Of a DNA stretch of 64,000 bases, positions 1 through 10,509 are shown in pieces. Under the pieces are notes generated by a model. That model saw only the letters and a program-made list of their open reading frames with translations, ran no database searches and was not told where the DNA came from. The stretch spans positions 1 through 64,000 of the forward strand of contig CAIVQG010000072.1 in the NCBI GenBank assembly GCA_903907985.1, written 5' to 3'. Position numbers and translations under genes: made by a program. This DNA comes from an uncultured delta proteobacterium (GTDB lineage Bacteria; Desulfobacterota; Syntrophia; Syntrophales; Smithellaceae). Numbering within the stretch: position 1 is the stretch's first letter; each line of letters starts with the position of its first letter.

Positions 1-36
1 AAAATACATTCTTGAAGAAAGAAGGAGGAATTTAAC

Positions 37-378
37 TTGACATCTTTAGCATACGCAATGGGCAGTATGCCGGGCGCAACTGGCGCATCCGGTGGCGGCG
101 ATTGGGGATTCATCATTACGATGGTGGTCATTTTCGTGATTTTTTATTTTCTCATGATTCGGCCACAGCAGAAAAAACAAAAAGAATTGAAAGCCATGCT
201 GGATAACCTTGCTTATGGAGACACTGTAATTACAACCGGCGGAATTTACGGCAAGGTGAGCGGTTTGGCCGATGCTGTAATCACATTGGAAATTGCCGAC
301 AAAGTACGGATCAAAGTCTCCCGCAGTGCTATTGGCTCAATAACCCAGAAAGCAGGAGCACCGGCGCCAAAGGAATAA
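37..378 (+). CDS. yajC: YajC, accessory subunit of the Sec translocon
   Basis: A 113-residue inner-membrane protein with one hydrophobic segment at about residues 24-41, followed by the family hallmark IRPQQKKQKE and a cytoplasmic beta domain (GDTVITTGGIYGKV). YajC joins SecDF in the holotranslocon that helps drive export. The start is TTG at 37: AGGAGG at 23-28 sits 8 bases upstream, and no ATG is as well placed. It is followed at 20 bp by secD and then secF, the usual operon order. Identification is firm. The 36 bases before it hold only the ribosome-binding site; the upstream gene lies outside the window. Confidence 0.95.
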   Translation: MTSLAYAMGSMPGATGASGGGDWGFIITMVVIFVIFYFLMIRPQQKKQKELKAMLDNLAYGDTVITTGGIYGKVSGLADAVITLEIADKVRIKVSRSAIGSITQKAGAPAPKE

Positions 379-397
379 CTTAGAAAGGGGCAATTTC

Positions 398-1999
398 ATG
401 ATCAAATCTTTAAAAATCAGGATAGCGATTACGGTGGCTGCTTGTCTCGTAGCGCTTTACTTTTTAGTACCGACGTTCATCACCCAGATTCCTTCTCCCT
501 GGAATGACTATTTCCCCAAGGAAAAAATTCATCTGGGACTTGATTTGCAAGGCGGAATGCATCTGGTTCTGGAAGTTGACGCCGATAAGGCTTTGGAATC
601 CATGGCTGAAAGAATGTCCGTCGATCTCAAAGAATCATTAATGGAAAGTAAAGTCCGCTTCCGGAAAATCGAACGGGCAACCGGCGCAACCATTTCTCTG
701 GAATTGACTGAAGGCTCGGGCAAGGCTACTTTGGAGAAAATATTGAATGAACAATATTCTGATTTAGAAATTGCCTCATCGACACCGCGTGAGGGCGGAG
801 TGCTGGTCGGTTTAAAAATAAAAGATAAAAGAGCTGTTGATCTCAAAAAGCTGACGATTGAACACAGTCTGGAAACAATTCGCAACCGCGTTGATCAATT
901 CGGCATTGCCGAGCCGGAAATAATTCCGGAAGGAGACAACCGTATCCTGATTCAGTTGCCGGGTATTAAAGACCCGGAAAGGGCTAAAAACCTTATTGGA
1001 AAAACCGCCCTGCTGGAGTTTAAAATAGTCGATGACGAAGGCTCTCTGGATGAAGCCCTGAAGGGCAATATTCCGGAAGGATCAGTTATTGCATACGGTT
1101 CGCGCACCGACAAGTCGACCGGGCAGAAAGGCTCCCAACCTTATTTACTGAAAAGCAAGGCGCTGATGACCGGAGCTTCTCTGGAAACGGCTAAAGTGCA
1201 AATTTCCGACCGTTTTGGCGAACCAAACATTTCCATAAAATTTAATTCGCAGGGCGCAGCTGATTTTGACCGGATCACCGGCGATAATGTGCGCAAACGT
1301 CTGGCCATTGTTCTGGACGGTGTTGTCCATAGCGCACCGGTCATCCAGGAGCGAATCTCCGGCGGCCAGGCGCAGATTACCGGCAGTTTTACCATGGACG
1401 AAGCGCGCGATTTAGCTATTGTCCTGCGTGCCGGCGCCCTGCCCGCACCGGTAAACATTCTGGAAGAAAGAACTGTCGGCCCTTCTCTGGGCAGCGATTC
1501 GATTAAACAGGGCATCATGGCAACATTAATAGGTTCACTTCTGGTTATTATATTTATGGTAGTTTATTACCGGCTTTCCGGCGCTGTTGCCGACCTTGCC
1601 GTCATCATTAACATCTTCCTGGTTCTGGCAGTTCTTGCGGCCTTCCGGGCAACCCTTACATTGCCGGGCATCGCCGGCATGCTCCTCACAATCGGCGTCG
1701 CGGTTGATGCGAATATCCTGATCTTTGAAAGAATCCGTGAAGAACTGCGAACGGGAAAAACCATCCGACTGGCTCTTGACACGGGCTATAACAGAGCTTT
1801 TATCACAATTATTGATACGCATATAACGGGTATCGTATCTGCCATTTTCCTGATCATTTTCGGCACCGGTCCGATTAAAGGGTTCGCGGTAACAACGATC
1901 ATTGGTCTTCTGGCCAGTCTTTTTACCGCCGTTTTTGTAACAAGGGTGATTTTCGATTATGTTACCGGGAATTATAACATCAAGAAATTGAGCATCTAA
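398..1999 (+). CDS. secD: Protein translocase subunit SecD
   Basis: A 533-residue RND-family membrane protein that uses the proton gradient to pull preproteins through SecYEG on the periplasmic side. A first membrane segment (about residues 9-28) is followed by the SecD signature LDLQGGMHLVLEVD near residue 50, a large periplasmic domain, and five membrane segments from about residue 370 to 525 that include the conserved IGVAVDANILIFERIREE. Length is normal for the shorter SecD forms. ATG with AAAGGGG eight bases upstream. It lies between yajC and secF, so the three are probably co-transcribed. Confidence 0.97.
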   Translation: MIKSLKIRIAITVAACLVALYFLVPTFITQIPSPWNDYFPKEKIHLGLDLQGGMHLVLEVDADKALESMAERMSVDLKESLMESKVRFRKIERATGATISLELTEGSGKATLEKILNEQYSDLEIASSTPREGGVLVGLKIKDKRAVDLKKLTIEHSLETIRNRVDQFGIAEPEIIPEGDNRILIQLPGIKDPERAKNLIGKTALLEFKIVDDEGSLDEALKGNIPEGSVIAYGSRTDKSTGQKGSQPYLLKSKALMTGASLETAKVQISDRFGEPNISIKFNSQGAADFDRITGDNVRKRLAIVLDGVVHSAPVIQERISGGQAQITGSFTMDEARDLAIVLRAGALPAPVNILEERTVGPSLGSDSIKQGIMATLIGSLLVIIFMVVYYRLSGAVADLAVIINIFLVLAVLAAFRATLTLPGIAGMLLTIGVAVDANILIFERIREELRTGKTIRLALDTGYNRAFITIIDTHITGIVSAIFLIIFGTGPIKGFAVTTIIGLLASLFTAVFVTRVIFDYVTGNYNIKKLSI

Positions 2000-2026
2000 A
2001 ATACATGCGCAGTCAGGAGATATAGT

Positions 2027-2935
2027 ATGGAGTTTATAAAACCAGGTATTCACTTAGATTTTGTCGGGAAGATGAAGTACGCCATTATTTTCTCGACCAT
2101 TGTCGCAATCATCAGCATTGGGTCGGTTATCCTTCACCGAGGTCTAAACCTCGGTATTGATTTCGCGGGCGGTTCGATAATACAGATTAAATTTCAGAAG
2201 GATGTTTCTGCTGACCAGATTCGATCAGCACTGAAATCGACGAAGCTGGAAAGCAGCATCATTCAGCAGTTCGGTGAAAAAGAATTCCTGATTCGCACGC
2301 ATGAGTCTTTCTCCGATCAAACGATTCTGGCCACCAACGTGGTGCAGCCCTTGACTACGGCTTTCAATAAGGACTTCGAAATTCGGCGCGTGGAAGTCGT
2401 TGGCTCTAAGGTTGGGGCAGATTTCCAGCGAAAAGCAATTTTAGCGGTTATTCTTTCCTGGCTGGCCATGCTAATTTATGTTGGTTGGCGTTTTGAGTTC
2501 CGCTACGGATTGGGAGGAATTATCGCTCTGATTCATGACGTTATTATCATTATCGGCACGGTTTCTATTTTGAATATGGAATTTACCATAACGATTCTGG
2601 CGGCTATATTCTTTATCATCGGTTTTTCGATTAATGATACTATCGTTGTGCTCGATAGAATCCGGGAAAATGTCAAGCTCAATCCCAAGCAAAAGCTGGC
2701 CGACATCATCAATTTGAGCGTTAACCAAACCCTCAGTCGAACTATTTTAACCTCGTTGACAGTTTTTCTCACGGTTTTGGCTCTGTTCTTTTTCGGCGGA
2801 GCAGTCATCCACGATTTTGCTCTTGCTCTGCTGGTCGGTGTCGTATTCGGAACTTATTCTTCCGTCTTCATTTCCTGCCCGATTGTGCTGCTTTTTGAAA
2901 ATATGCAGATTTCCCAATTGAAGAGGAATAAATAA
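2027..2935 (+). CDS. secF: Protein translocase subunit SecF
   Basis: A 302-residue partner of SecD. It has one N-terminal membrane helix, the signature GLNLGIDFAGGSIIQIKF, a short periplasmic domain, and five membrane helices with the conserved FSINDTIVVLDRIREN motif (about residues 202-218). The ATG at 2027 has AGGAGA upstream. It ends one base before the next gene, so that gene is probably translationally coupled. Confidence 0.97.
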   Translation: MEFIKPGIHLDFVGKMKYAIIFSTIVAIISIGSVILHRGLNLGIDFAGGSIIQIKFQKDVSADQIRSALKSTKLESSIIQQFGEKEFLIRTHESFSDQTILATNVVQPLTTAFNKDFEIRRVEVVGSKVGADFQRKAILAVILSWLAMLIYVGWRFEFRYGLGGIIALIHDVIIIIGTVSILNMEFTITILAAIFFIIGFSINDTIVVLDRIRENVKLNPKQKLADIINLSVNQTLSRTILTSLTVFLTVLALFFFGGAVIHDFALALLVGVVFGTYSSVFISCPIVLLFENMQISQLKRNK

Positions 2936-2936
2936 A

Positions 2937-3449
2937 TTGTCAACTTTCGCCGCAGTTGGCTTTGCTGTTTTTATTTTTATATTGTTTATCGGCGTTTATT
3001 TATCTTTGCTTGGTTTGCCGGGAACGGCAGTCATTTTTGCCGATGTCCTGGCCTATGCCGCCGTTACCGGTTTTGACCGAATCGGTTTCAAAATCATATT
3101 ATTTCTTCTGTTTTTTTCTATAATAGCCGAAATGATTGATTTCTTCCTGGGGATATCCGGCGCACTGGTGCCCATGCCTTCAAAAAAATTATTTTGGGCA
3201 TCGGCAATCGGTGCGATAGCCGGTTCATTTATTTTAACCCCGTTTTTATTGGGGTTGGGTACTTTTGGAGGTTTTTTTTTAGGATGTTTTGCCGGAATTC
3301 TGCTTGCGGAATTTGTCCGGCAATCAAACCTGCAGACTCCTTTTAAGGCATCTAACCGTGACATTATTATTATGATTGGAGGAAAGATGGTTAAGGGATG
3401 TATAGCTCTGATCATGATTGCTCTTTCCTTAGCCAATATTTATTCATAG
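2937..3449 (+). CDS. DUF456 family membrane protein
   Basis: A 170-residue, very hydrophobic protein with about five membrane segments and the glycine-rich repeats (GIYLSLLGLPG-type and GAIAGSFILTPFLLGLGTFGG) typical of DUF456 proteins, whose function is unknown. The start is TTG at 2937: AGAGGA at 2922-2927 precedes it by 9 bases and the secF stop ends at 2935. The position between secF and lepB suggests a passenger of the export operon. Glycine-zipper-like stretches could mean oligomeric packing, but no biochemical role can be read from the sequence. Confidence 0.75.
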   Translation: MSTFAAVGFAVFIFILFIGVYLSLLGLPGTAVIFADVLAYAAVTGFDRIGFKIILFLLFFSIIAEMIDFFLGISGALVPMPSKKLFWASAIGAIAGSFILTPFLLGLGTFGGFFLGCFAGILLAEFVRQSNLQTPFKASNRDIIIMIGGKMVKGCIALIMIALSLANIYS

Positions 3450-3462
3450 AAAGATTATTGAT

Positions 3463-4098
3463 ATGCAAAAAGATAAATCTGAAAAAATAATAAAAACAAA
3501 ATCAAAGATGCAGGAATATATAGAAGCAATAATTGTTGCCATTCTAATCGCCGTATTTATCCGAACATTCATTATGCAGGCCTATAAAATACCATCCCGT
3601 TCAATGGTGCCCAAACTGGTTGTCGGTGATCACCTGCTCGTCAATAAATTTATTTACGGAGTAAAAATCCCGTATTTCAGAAAAACCATCATCCCGATTA
3701 CCGATCCCCAAAGAGGCGATATCGTCGTTTTCATTTATCCTAACGACCGTTCCAAAGATTTTATTAAACGGGTCATCGGTGTCGCCGGTGATAAAATTGA
3801 AATTAAAAACAAAAAAATATTTCTCAACGGTAAAGAATATACCGACTCTTACGGCATTTATAGTGACAGCGTCACCTACCCCGGCGTCATGCAGCCCCGC
3901 GATAATTTCGGTCCGGTTACTGTGCCTGCGGCATCGCTTTTCGTGATGGGTGACAACCGGGATGAAAGTGCGGACAGCCGTTACTGGGGTTTTGTGGATT
4001 TGAAAGATGTCGAAGGCAAAGCCTTGATTATTTACTGGTCATGGAACAGCGAAGACCATAACCTCCGCTGGCAACGCATAGGTAATTTACTGAATTAA
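3463..4098 (+). CDS. lepB: Signal peptidase I
   Basis: A 211-residue type I signal peptidase that removes signal peptides from exported proteins at the outer face of the inner membrane. One N-terminal membrane anchor (about residues 20-38) is followed by box B IPSRSMVP with catalytic Ser47, and by the box D region FIKRVIGVAGD with general-base Lys102. Box E, MGDNRDESADSRYWG, is present. The protein has one anchor rather than the two of E. coli LepB. It follows secDF and DUF456 by 13 bp, so an export operon is likely. It faces the next gene tail to tail with only 5 bp between them. Confidence 0.95.
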   Translation: MQKDKSEKIIKTKSKMQEYIEAIIVAILIAVFIRTFIMQAYKIPSRSMVPKLVVGDHLLVNKFIYGVKIPYFRKTIIPITDPQRGDIVVFIYPNDRSKDFIKRVIGVAGDKIEIKNKKIFLNGKEYTDSYGIYSDSVTYPGVMQPRDNFGPVTVPAASLFVMGDNRDESADSRYWGFVDLKDVEGKALIIYWSWNSEDHNLRWQRIGNLLN

Positions 4099-4103
4099 GC
4101 CTA

Positions 4104-5363
4104 TCAGAAAAAGGCCGATACGACCATCGTCACCGACAGCCCATTGAGAACAATAACCGTCACCCAGGAAATAACGTTCATCATCCTGCTATTAACATAA
4201 TCCCCCATGATGCGTTTATCGTTAATCAGAAGCAGCATGAAAATTAAAATAAAGGGCAACAGGAGTCCATTAATAACCTGAGAATAATACATAATGGAAA
4301 TCAGAGGCACATTGGGTAGCAGAATAATTCCCGCTCCCAGAAAAATCATAAAAGAATAAAGTCCGTAAAATTGCGGTGCCTCCAAAAACTTAGAATTCAG
4401 GCTCGATTCCCAGCCAAATGCTTCACATATCGTATAAGCTGTCGAAAGCGGCAGGATCGAGGCCGCGAAAAGCGAAGCATTCAGCAAACCGAAAGCAAAC
4501 AACCAGGAACAGTAGACTCCGGCCAGTGGAGCCAGCGCCAACGCCGCATCTTTTGCCGTATCAATTTTAAGGCCGTTTTGAAAAAGCGTAACCGCACAGA
4601 GCATAATAATAAAAAACGCTACTACATTGACTGTTATCGAGCCAAAGATAACATCCATCCGGGCATATTTATAACTTTCGGCTTTCAGTCCTTTATCCAC
4701 AATTGATGACTGTAAATAAAACTGCATCCACGGTGCAATGGTTGTTCCAATAATACCAATAGCCATCGTCAGCATTCCGGTGTCAAACTTCAGAGTGGGC
4801 GTAAATGTGGCCATTCCGATTTCCGGCCAATTCGGTTGCACCAGAAATCCGGAAATAATATAGGAAAGATAAAAGATACAGGCCAGTAAAAACGCTTTTT
4901 CCACTGATTTATAATTTCCCTTGACCACGAGCCACCATACAAAAAAAGCGCCCACGGGCACGGAAATATATTTGCTGACGCCGAAGATTTCCATACTTGC
5001 GGCAATGCCGGCAAACTCCGAAACAGTGTTGCCCATATTAGACAAAAAAAGAATTATCATGAGGTAAAAGGTAATCTTGGCGCCAAAGCGCTCCCGAATC
5101 AGGTCCGAAAGACCTTTGCCGGACACGACACCCATCCGGGCGCTCATTTCCTGAATGACGATTAAAGCAACGGTTACAGGGATCAGTATCCAGAGCAGTT
5201 TTAATCCATACTGAGCGCCGGCCAGAGAATATGTCGTAATACCGCCGGCGTCATTATCAACCATGGAAGTAATAATTCCGGGACCAATGAATGCAAAAAA
5301 TATCCCCAGTTTCCAGAGGCCGGTTTGCAGCATTTTTTTCCAAAGCTGTGTGATATTTTCCAT
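4104..5363 (-). CDS. Nramp-family transporter lacking the canonical metal motifs; probable Mg2+ or related transporter
   Basis: A 419-residue, eleven-helix SLC11/Nramp fold protein. In helix 1 the canonical DPGN is DAGG: the aspartate (Asp38) is kept and the asparagine is lost. In helix 6 the A-x-x-M-P-H motif reads TTIAPW, so the metal-binding methionine is Ala210. Loss of that methionine is known from Nramp-related magnesium transporters, where the site takes a larger hydrated ion. Its start codon overlaps the stop of the upstream PRC/MgtE_N/CBS gene (TAATG), so the two are translationally coupled. That partner has a Mg-sensing domain type, which supports Mg2+. Mn2+ or another divalent ion remains possible. 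Confidence 0.8.
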   Translation of the reverse strand: MENITQLWKKMLQTGLWKLGIFFAFIGPGIITSMVDNDAGGITTYSLAGAQYGLKLLWILIPVTVALIVIQEMSARMGVVSGKGLSDLIRERFGAKITFYLMIILFLSNMGNTVSEFAGIAASMEIFGVSKYISVPVGAFFVWWLVVKGNYKSVEKAFLLACIFYLSYIISGFLVQPNWPEIGMATFTPTLKFDTGMLTMAIGIIGTTIAPWMQFYLQSSIVDKGLKAESYKYARMDVIFGSITVNVVAFFIIMLCAVTLFQNGLKIDTAKDAALALAPLAGVYCSWLFAFGLLNASLFAASILPLSTAYTICEAFGWESSLNSKFLEAPQFYGLYSFMIFLGAGIILLPNVPLISIMYYSQVINGLLLPFILIFMLLLINDKRIMGDYVNSRMMNVISWVTVIVLNGLSVTMVVSAFF

Positions 5364-6625
5364 TACTTTCCTAAATGCGGAGCCACCACATCCAAAAGAT
5401 TTTTAAATATTATTGTACCCTGCATCCGGTCATTTTCATCAACTACCGGTATAGCGGTCAAGGCATACTTGGCAAAATGTTCGGCAATCGTATCATCTTT
5501 GTCATCGAGCTTTAGTGAAATAATCCGCTCATCCATAATTTCTTCGAGCCTTGTCCCGGACTCAGCCAGAATCAAATCGCGTAGCGTTATAACTCCCAGC
5601 AAGCGCTCTTCGTCGTCGGTTATATATACGTAATAGACCATATCGACATCTTCTGCTTCTTTGCGCAATACGTCCATTGCCTCACCGACCGTAATCTGCG
5701 GACGGAAACTCAAATAAGACGTAGTCATCATACCACCGGCTTCTCTTTCCGGGTGCGCTAAGAGCTCTTTGACATCCTCGGCAATGTCTTGTTCCATTTC
5801 ATTTAAAATACCTTCTGCTTTAGCCCGAGGCAAATCACCCAACAAGTCGGCAGCTTCGGAAAGCGACATTTCTTCTATAATATCAGATGCATCTTCCGAA
5901 TTGAGATTATTAATTAAGCTTACCTGAATCTTGGGATCTGTTTCTTCGAGTGCCTCTGCCGCTGTTTCCACATCGAGAGACTGGAAAACGGCATTGCGTT
6001 GTTTGATATCAAGATCTTCAAGAATATCAGCCAGATCAGCGGGGTGTATTTGGTTGAGTTTATTCTGAGCTATACTCAATCGCAAACGATCAGGTGAAAG
6101 AAGCGGCTGCACAAGTTTCCAGGAAATAAGCTGATCGGATAACTGATAATCGAAAAGGCCCAGTGATAAAATATCCATCGCTTTATCCAGACCAATTCTG
6201 CGGCTCAAACCGCGAAATCCGACATCGACATGGACCAGATGCAATCTGTTTTTTGTTTCCAGGAACTGGAGGTCATTTACCCGCCGGACTTTTGCCCCAT
6301 CGGTATCGACAATCTGTTTATCTAATAGATCATCCCGCAATAATAGCTCGTTTACTTGCAAATTCAACTCAGCCAGTTCACTCGCTGAGTCTACAGCCAC
6401 AATTATATCGTCATCTAAACCGACAACATTTTTCCAGGGCAGGAAGAGCGGCTTTTTTTTCTGGGCGGAACCAAGGGTCAAACCGGTGACTAATGGATAA
6501 GGCTCGACAAATTCAGCAGTGATATCATAAACACGGCCGATTACCTTACCTGTTTCCTCAACAATTTTTTTCCCCAGCATCTCACCTAAAAACAAAAATA
6601 CCTGAGGTTCGCGGTTTACTGCCAT
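5363..6625 (-). CDS. PRC-barrel / MgtE N-terminal / CBS-pair protein, putative regulator of the Nramp-like transporter
   Basis: A soluble protein of 420 residues. Two PRC-barrel-like beta domains (about residues 5-160; note GKVIGRVYDITAEFV) come first, then an MgtE intracellular N domain of helical repeats (about 175-285; HPADLADILEDL) and a CBS pair (about 290-410). In MgtE the N and CBS domains bind Mg2+ and gate the channel; here they have no membrane part of their own. I place the start at the ATG at 6625: GGAGG lies 8 bases upstream, while the upstream ATG at 6640 has no good site. It is coupled by TAATG to the transporter. Inference: it senses Mg2+ and gates its partner. Confidence 0.8.
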   Translation of the reverse strand: MAVNREPQVFLFLGEMLGKKIVEETGKVIGRVYDITAEFVEPYPLVTGLTLGSAQKKKPLFLPWKNVVGLDDDIIVAVDSASELAELNLQVNELLLRDDLLDKQIVDTDGAKVRRVNDLQFLETKNRLHLVHVDVGFRGLSRRIGLDKAMDILSLGLFDYQLSDQLISWKLVQPLLSPDRLRLSIAQNKLNQIHPADLADILEDLDIKQRNAVFQSLDVETAAEALEETDPKIQVSLINNLNSEDASDIIEEMSLSEAADLLGDLPRAKAEGILNEMEQDIAEDVKELLAHPEREAGGMMTTSYLSFRPQITVGEAMDVLRKEAEDVDMVYYVYITDDEERLLGVITLRDLILAESGTRLEEIMDERIISLKLDDKDDTIAEHFAKYALTAIPVVDENDRMQGTIIFKNLLDVVAPHLGK

Positions 6626-6711
6626 ATTTATGGCCTCCATTATTCGGCCTATATCATCATTTATTTTTAAACAAAAGTTTTTTTGACTTTTTTACCTTTT
6701 AACTTTTTACC

Positions 6712-6740
6712 TTGACACTACCGTTGCTTCGTTGTATGAA
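6712..6740 (+). promoter_or_regulatory. Sigma-70-type promoter of the pyr operon
   Basis: TTGACA (6712-6717), a 17-base spacer and TATGAA (6735-6740). Transcription should begin near 6747, just before the PyrR-type hairpin. The -35 is perfect and the -10 matches 4 of 6. Confidence 0.75.
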
Positions 6741-6755
6741 AGCCTCGAATTTACA

Positions 6756-6788
6756 CCTTTTAAATTAATCCGGTGAGATTGAAAAAGG
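6756..6788 (+). promoter_or_regulatory. PyrR-binding RNA hairpin in the pyr leader
   Basis: Arms CCTTTT (6756-6761) and AAAAGG (6783-6788) enclose AATCCGGTGAGATT (6767-6780). This matches the PyrR loop consensus ARUCCNGNGAGGYU at 13 of 14 positions. pyrR is the first gene of the operon, so the site is very likely functional. Its 3' arm contains the likely ribosome-binding site of the short leader ORF, so PyrR binding would both stabilise this hairpin and hide that site. AAAGG at 6784-6788 could also pair with CCTTT at 6823-6827, which would form an antiterminator. Confidence 0.75.
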
Positions 6789-6793
6789 AACTG

Positions 6794-7439
<646 letters not shown>

Positions 7440-7462
7440 ATTTAATATTTTAAGGCATGCTT

Positions 7463-8389
7463 ATGAAATTTGATCGCAAAGATATTCTCGGCATTAAGGA
7501 TCTTTCCGTTGACGAAATAAACGTTATTTTGGAAACAGCCGAATCCTTTCTGGAAATTTCGACCCGCGAAATTAAAAAAGTACCGACATTGCGCGGCAAA
7601 ACCATCATCAACCTGTTTTTTGAAGCCAGTACTCGCACAAGGACATCTTTTGAAATCGCCGGTAAACGACTCAGTGCCGATACTATTAATATCTCCGCTT
7701 CCACCAGCTCCGTTGTCAAAGGAGAAACACTAATCGATACGGCGCGCAATCTGGAAGCCATGAATCCTGATGTCATCGTCATCCGCCACAGCGCCGCCGG
7801 CGCCCCGCACCTTCTGGCAACTCTGGTTAAACAATCCATTATTAATGCCGGTGACGGCGCTCACGAGCATCCTACGCAGGCGCTCCTCGACATGATGACG
7901 ATTAAAGAAAAGAAAGGAACGCTCACCGGACTGAAGGTTGCCATTGTCGGTGATATCGCGCACAGCCGCGTTGCCCGCTCCAATATCTACGGCTTAGCCA
8001 AAATGGGTGCCCAGGTTGTTCTGGCGGGTCCGGCGACAATGCTGCCCCGCGGCATCGAACAAATGGGCGTTCAGGCTTTTACAAAACTGGAAGATGCCAT
8101 TGTTGACGCTGACGTTGTGATGATGCTGCGTATTCAGCTCGAACGCGAAAAGCAAAATATTTTCCCGTCTCTTAGGGAATATTCTCAACATTACTGTCTG
8201 AACAGCCGCAATATCAAACTGGCGAGGCCAGATGCCATCGTCATGCATCCCGGCCCTATCAACCGGGGTGTGGAAATATCGCCGGATATCGCCGACGATT
8301 TATCCCGCTCGGTAATTCTCGATCAGGTGAATAAAGGCGTCGCTGTACGCATGGCGCTGCTTTATTTACTCACTGGAGGCAACGAATGA
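7463..8389 (+). CDS. pyrB: Aspartate carbamoyltransferase catalytic subunit
   Basis: A 308-residue protein that condenses carbamoyl phosphate with aspartate, the second step of UMP synthesis. The carbamoyl phosphate loop [18 protein letters not shown] (about residues 52-69), HPTQALLDM and the aspartate-domain motif [10 protein letters not shown] are all intact. I prefer ATG 7463 over ATG 7457 because AAGG at 7452-7455 is 7 bases from the former and only 1 from the latter. Its stop overlaps the pyrC start (ATGA). No pyrI regulatory subunit is present, so it is probably the class that works with dihydroorotase or alone. Confidence 0.96.
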   Translation: MKFDRKDILGIKDLSVDEINVILETAESFLEISTREIKKVPTLRGKTIINLFFEASTRTRTSFEIAGKRLSADTINISASTSSVVKGETLIDTARNLEAMNPDVIVIRHSAAGAPHLLATLVKQSIINAGDGAHEHPTQALLDMMTIKEKKGTLTGLKVAIVGDIAHSRVARSNIYGLAKMGAQVVLAGPATMLPRGIEQMGVQAFTKLEDAIVDADVVMMLRIQLEREKQNIFPSLREYSQHYCLNSRNIKLARPDAIVMHPGPINRGVEISPDIADDLSRSVILDQVNKGVAVRMALLYLLTGGNE

Positions 8390-9693
8390 AAATGCTTTTA
8401 ACCGGTGCCAGGGTAATCGACCCCGGCCAAAAGATAGATGCAATAATGGACGTAATGCTTGCAGACGGGAAGATCTGCCAAACAGGCGTTGATCTTCTCA
8501 AATCGGTAAAATCCAAAGACTCAGCAAAAACCAAAGTTATTGACCTGTCAGGGATGGTGCTGACTCCCGGTTTAATCGATATGCATACCCACCTGCGCGA
8601 ACCCGGCCAAGAATACAAAGAAACAGTGGCTTCCGGAGCGAAAGCAGCCGTGGCCGGAGGTTTTACCTCCATTGCCTGTATGCCGAACACTGATCCCATC
8701 AATGACAACCGTTCGATCACTGAATTCATTAAAAGAAAAGCTCTGGAAGCAGACATGGCTAATGTTTATCCGATCGGCGCCATCAGCAAGGATTCCGCCG
8801 GCATTAAGCTTGCGGAATTCTGGGACATGAAAGAAGCGGGTGCAATCGCATTTTCCGACGACGGCAAACCGGTTATGGATGCAGCACTGATGCGGCATGC
8901 GATGGAATATGCTTGGTCGCTTAGCCTGCCTGTTATTTCGCATTGCGAAGACACGAATCTTTCCGCCGGCGGCCAGATGAACGAAGGCTATTATTCCACA
9001 ATACTGGGACTGCGCGGCATTCCCGTTATTGCCGAAGAAGCAATGATTGCCCGCGATATTTTAATTGCCGAATTCACTAAAACCTCTGTGCACATCGCCC
9101 ATGTCAGCACCGAAGGATCTGTGCGCCTGATTCGCGCAGCCAAAAAAAGAGGTCTGAAAATAACCGCGGAAACTGCACCACACTATTTCACTCTGACCGA
9201 TGAAGCACTCCAGACGTACAACACCAGTTTAAAAGTCAATCCGCCACTACGCAGCGCCGCCGACATTGCTGCTATCAATGAAGGATTGGCCGATGGAACT
9301 CTGGATGCCATTGTCACCGACCATGCACCGCATGCCCGCACGGATAAGGAACTGGAATTTGAATACGCTGCCAACGGTATCAGCGGACTGGAGACATCGC
9401 TCGGTTTAAGTTTGAGGCTGGTGCGAGAAGGTGTGCTCACCTTGCCGGAGCTGATAGCTAAAATGAGCCTCAATCCCGCACGAATCCTGAACTTGCCCAA
9501 AGGCAATCTGGAGACGGGAGCAGATGCCGACATCACGGTAATTGACCTTCAATTGCCGTGGACTGTTGATGTCCATACATTTTATTCCAAAGGCAAAAAC
9601 TCTCCCTTTCAAGGTTGGGAGATGCAAGGAAAGGCTATTTTGACGATCGTCGGCGGAGAGATTAAGTATGCCGATCCCAGACTTAATTTATGA
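8386..9693 (+). CDS. pyrC: Dihydroorotase
   Basis: A 435-residue class I dihydroorotase (amidohydrolase fold) that closes carbamoyl aspartate to dihydroorotate. Zinc-binding motifs [31 protein letters not shown] and IVTDHAPHA are complete. ATG at 8386 overlaps the pyrB stop, with GGAGG six bases upstream. The stop in turn overlaps the recO start. Class I enzymes often form a complex with PyrB, which fits the coupled translation seen here. Confidence 0.96.
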   Translation: MKMLLTGARVIDPGQKIDAIMDVMLADGKICQTGVDLLKSVKSKDSAKTKVIDLSGMVLTPGLIDMHTHLREPGQEYKETVASGAKAAVAGGFTSIACMPNTDPINDNRSITEFIKRKALEADMANVYPIGAISKDSAGIKLAEFWDMKEAGAIAFSDDGKPVMDAALMRHAMEYAWSLSLPVISHCEDTNLSAGGQMNEGYYSTILGLRGIPVIAEEAMIARDILIAEFTKTSVHIAHVSTEGSVRLIRAAKKRGLKITAETAPHYFTLTDEALQTYNTSLKVNPPLRSAADIAAINEGLADGTLDAIVTDHAPHARTDKELEFEYAANGISGLETSLGLSLRLVREGVLTLPELIAKMSLNPARILNLPKGNLETGADADITVIDLQLPWTVDVHTFYSKGKNSPFQGWEMQGKAILTIVGGEIKYADPRLNL

Positions 9694-10463
9694 GTGCCAG
9701 GGAAAGCCATAAAACTACCGGGTTTGTGCTCCGTTCATTTAGTTATGGAGAATCAGATCTTATTGTTACCTTTTACAGTAATGATTTCGGCAAACTCAAA
9801 GGAATAGCCAAAGGCGCCAAACGCAGCAAAAAAAGATTTGCCAATGTCTTTGAACCCTTTTCCCTGACCAATATTATCTTTACCCGTAAAAGCCGCGATA
9901 TGCTTGCTTTTATCGAATCCTGCGAAATCATCGACCATTATGACGCCGTCCGCCGGGATTTGGGAAAAACTTTGATCGCCTCATATTTCATCGATCTTAC
10001 CGACCATTTCAGCCCGGAAGGGAAAAAGAATGATAAAATATTTGAGCTCCTGCAAACTTTTTTAACACTGCTTGGCACCGAAAAAGCATCGGACGCCGTA
10101 GTGCGGTTTTTTGAAATGCGGCTATTGAAATTAGCCGGATTTGAACCGGCGTTAGACCACTGTATCATGTGTAAAACACCCGTTACCAATGGCCTGGCCT
10201 ATTATTTCTATGCCACCGAAGGCGGGATTAAATGTGCAGACTGCGCCAAGCCCCAGCGCTATGATCAATCAATTTCTGCCGGAACTGTTCGAACATTGCT
10301 CCTAGGCAAAGATATGGACATTGATAAAATCAAACTAATCGCTTTATCCGATTCACTGGCCAAGGAATCCCGCAATATTCTTGTAGGCTTCATTTCTCAT
10401 GTATTGAGCCATGAAGTGAAGTCTCTGAAAGTCATGGAACAAGTGCAAAAACTTTGTTTGTAG
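9690..10463 (+). CDS. recO: DNA repair protein RecO
   Basis: A 257-residue RecO. The N-terminal OB fold (about residues 1-80; TTGFVLRSFSYGESDLIVTFYS) is followed by a helical domain and a zinc-type four-cysteine cluster (CIMC near residue 154 and CADC near residue 180). RecO loads RecA onto SSB-coated single-stranded DNA in the RecFOR pathway. Its ATG overlaps the pyrC stop (ATGA), so it is translated as the last gene of the pyr operon. In many deltaproteobacteria recO is next to glyQ; here glyQ is about 33 kb away. Confidence 0.93.
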   Translation: MSARESHKTTGFVLRSFSYGESDLIVTFYSNDFGKLKGIAKGAKRSKKRFANVFEPFSLTNIIFTRKSRDMLAFIESCEIIDHYDAVRRDLGKTLIASYFIDLTDHFSPEGKKNDKIFELLQTFLTLLGTEKASDAVVRFFEMRLLKLAGFEPALDHCIMCKTPVTNGLAYYFYATEGGIKCADCAKPQRYDQSISAGTVRTLLLGKDMDIDKIKLIALSDSLAKESRNILVGFISHVLSHEVKSLKVMEQVQKLCL

Positions 10464-10477
10464 GGAGTACCATCAAC

Positions 10478-10509
10478 AAGGGAAAGGCATTCAGGTTCAG
10501 CTTTCCCTT
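10478..10509 (+). terminator. Hairpin after recO, possible weak terminator
   Basis: AAGGGAAAGGC (10478-10488) pairs with GCTTTCCCTT (10500-10509) with one bulge. There is no T tract after it, so termination would be weak or factor-assisted. It marks the end of the pyr operon. Confidence 0.45.
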
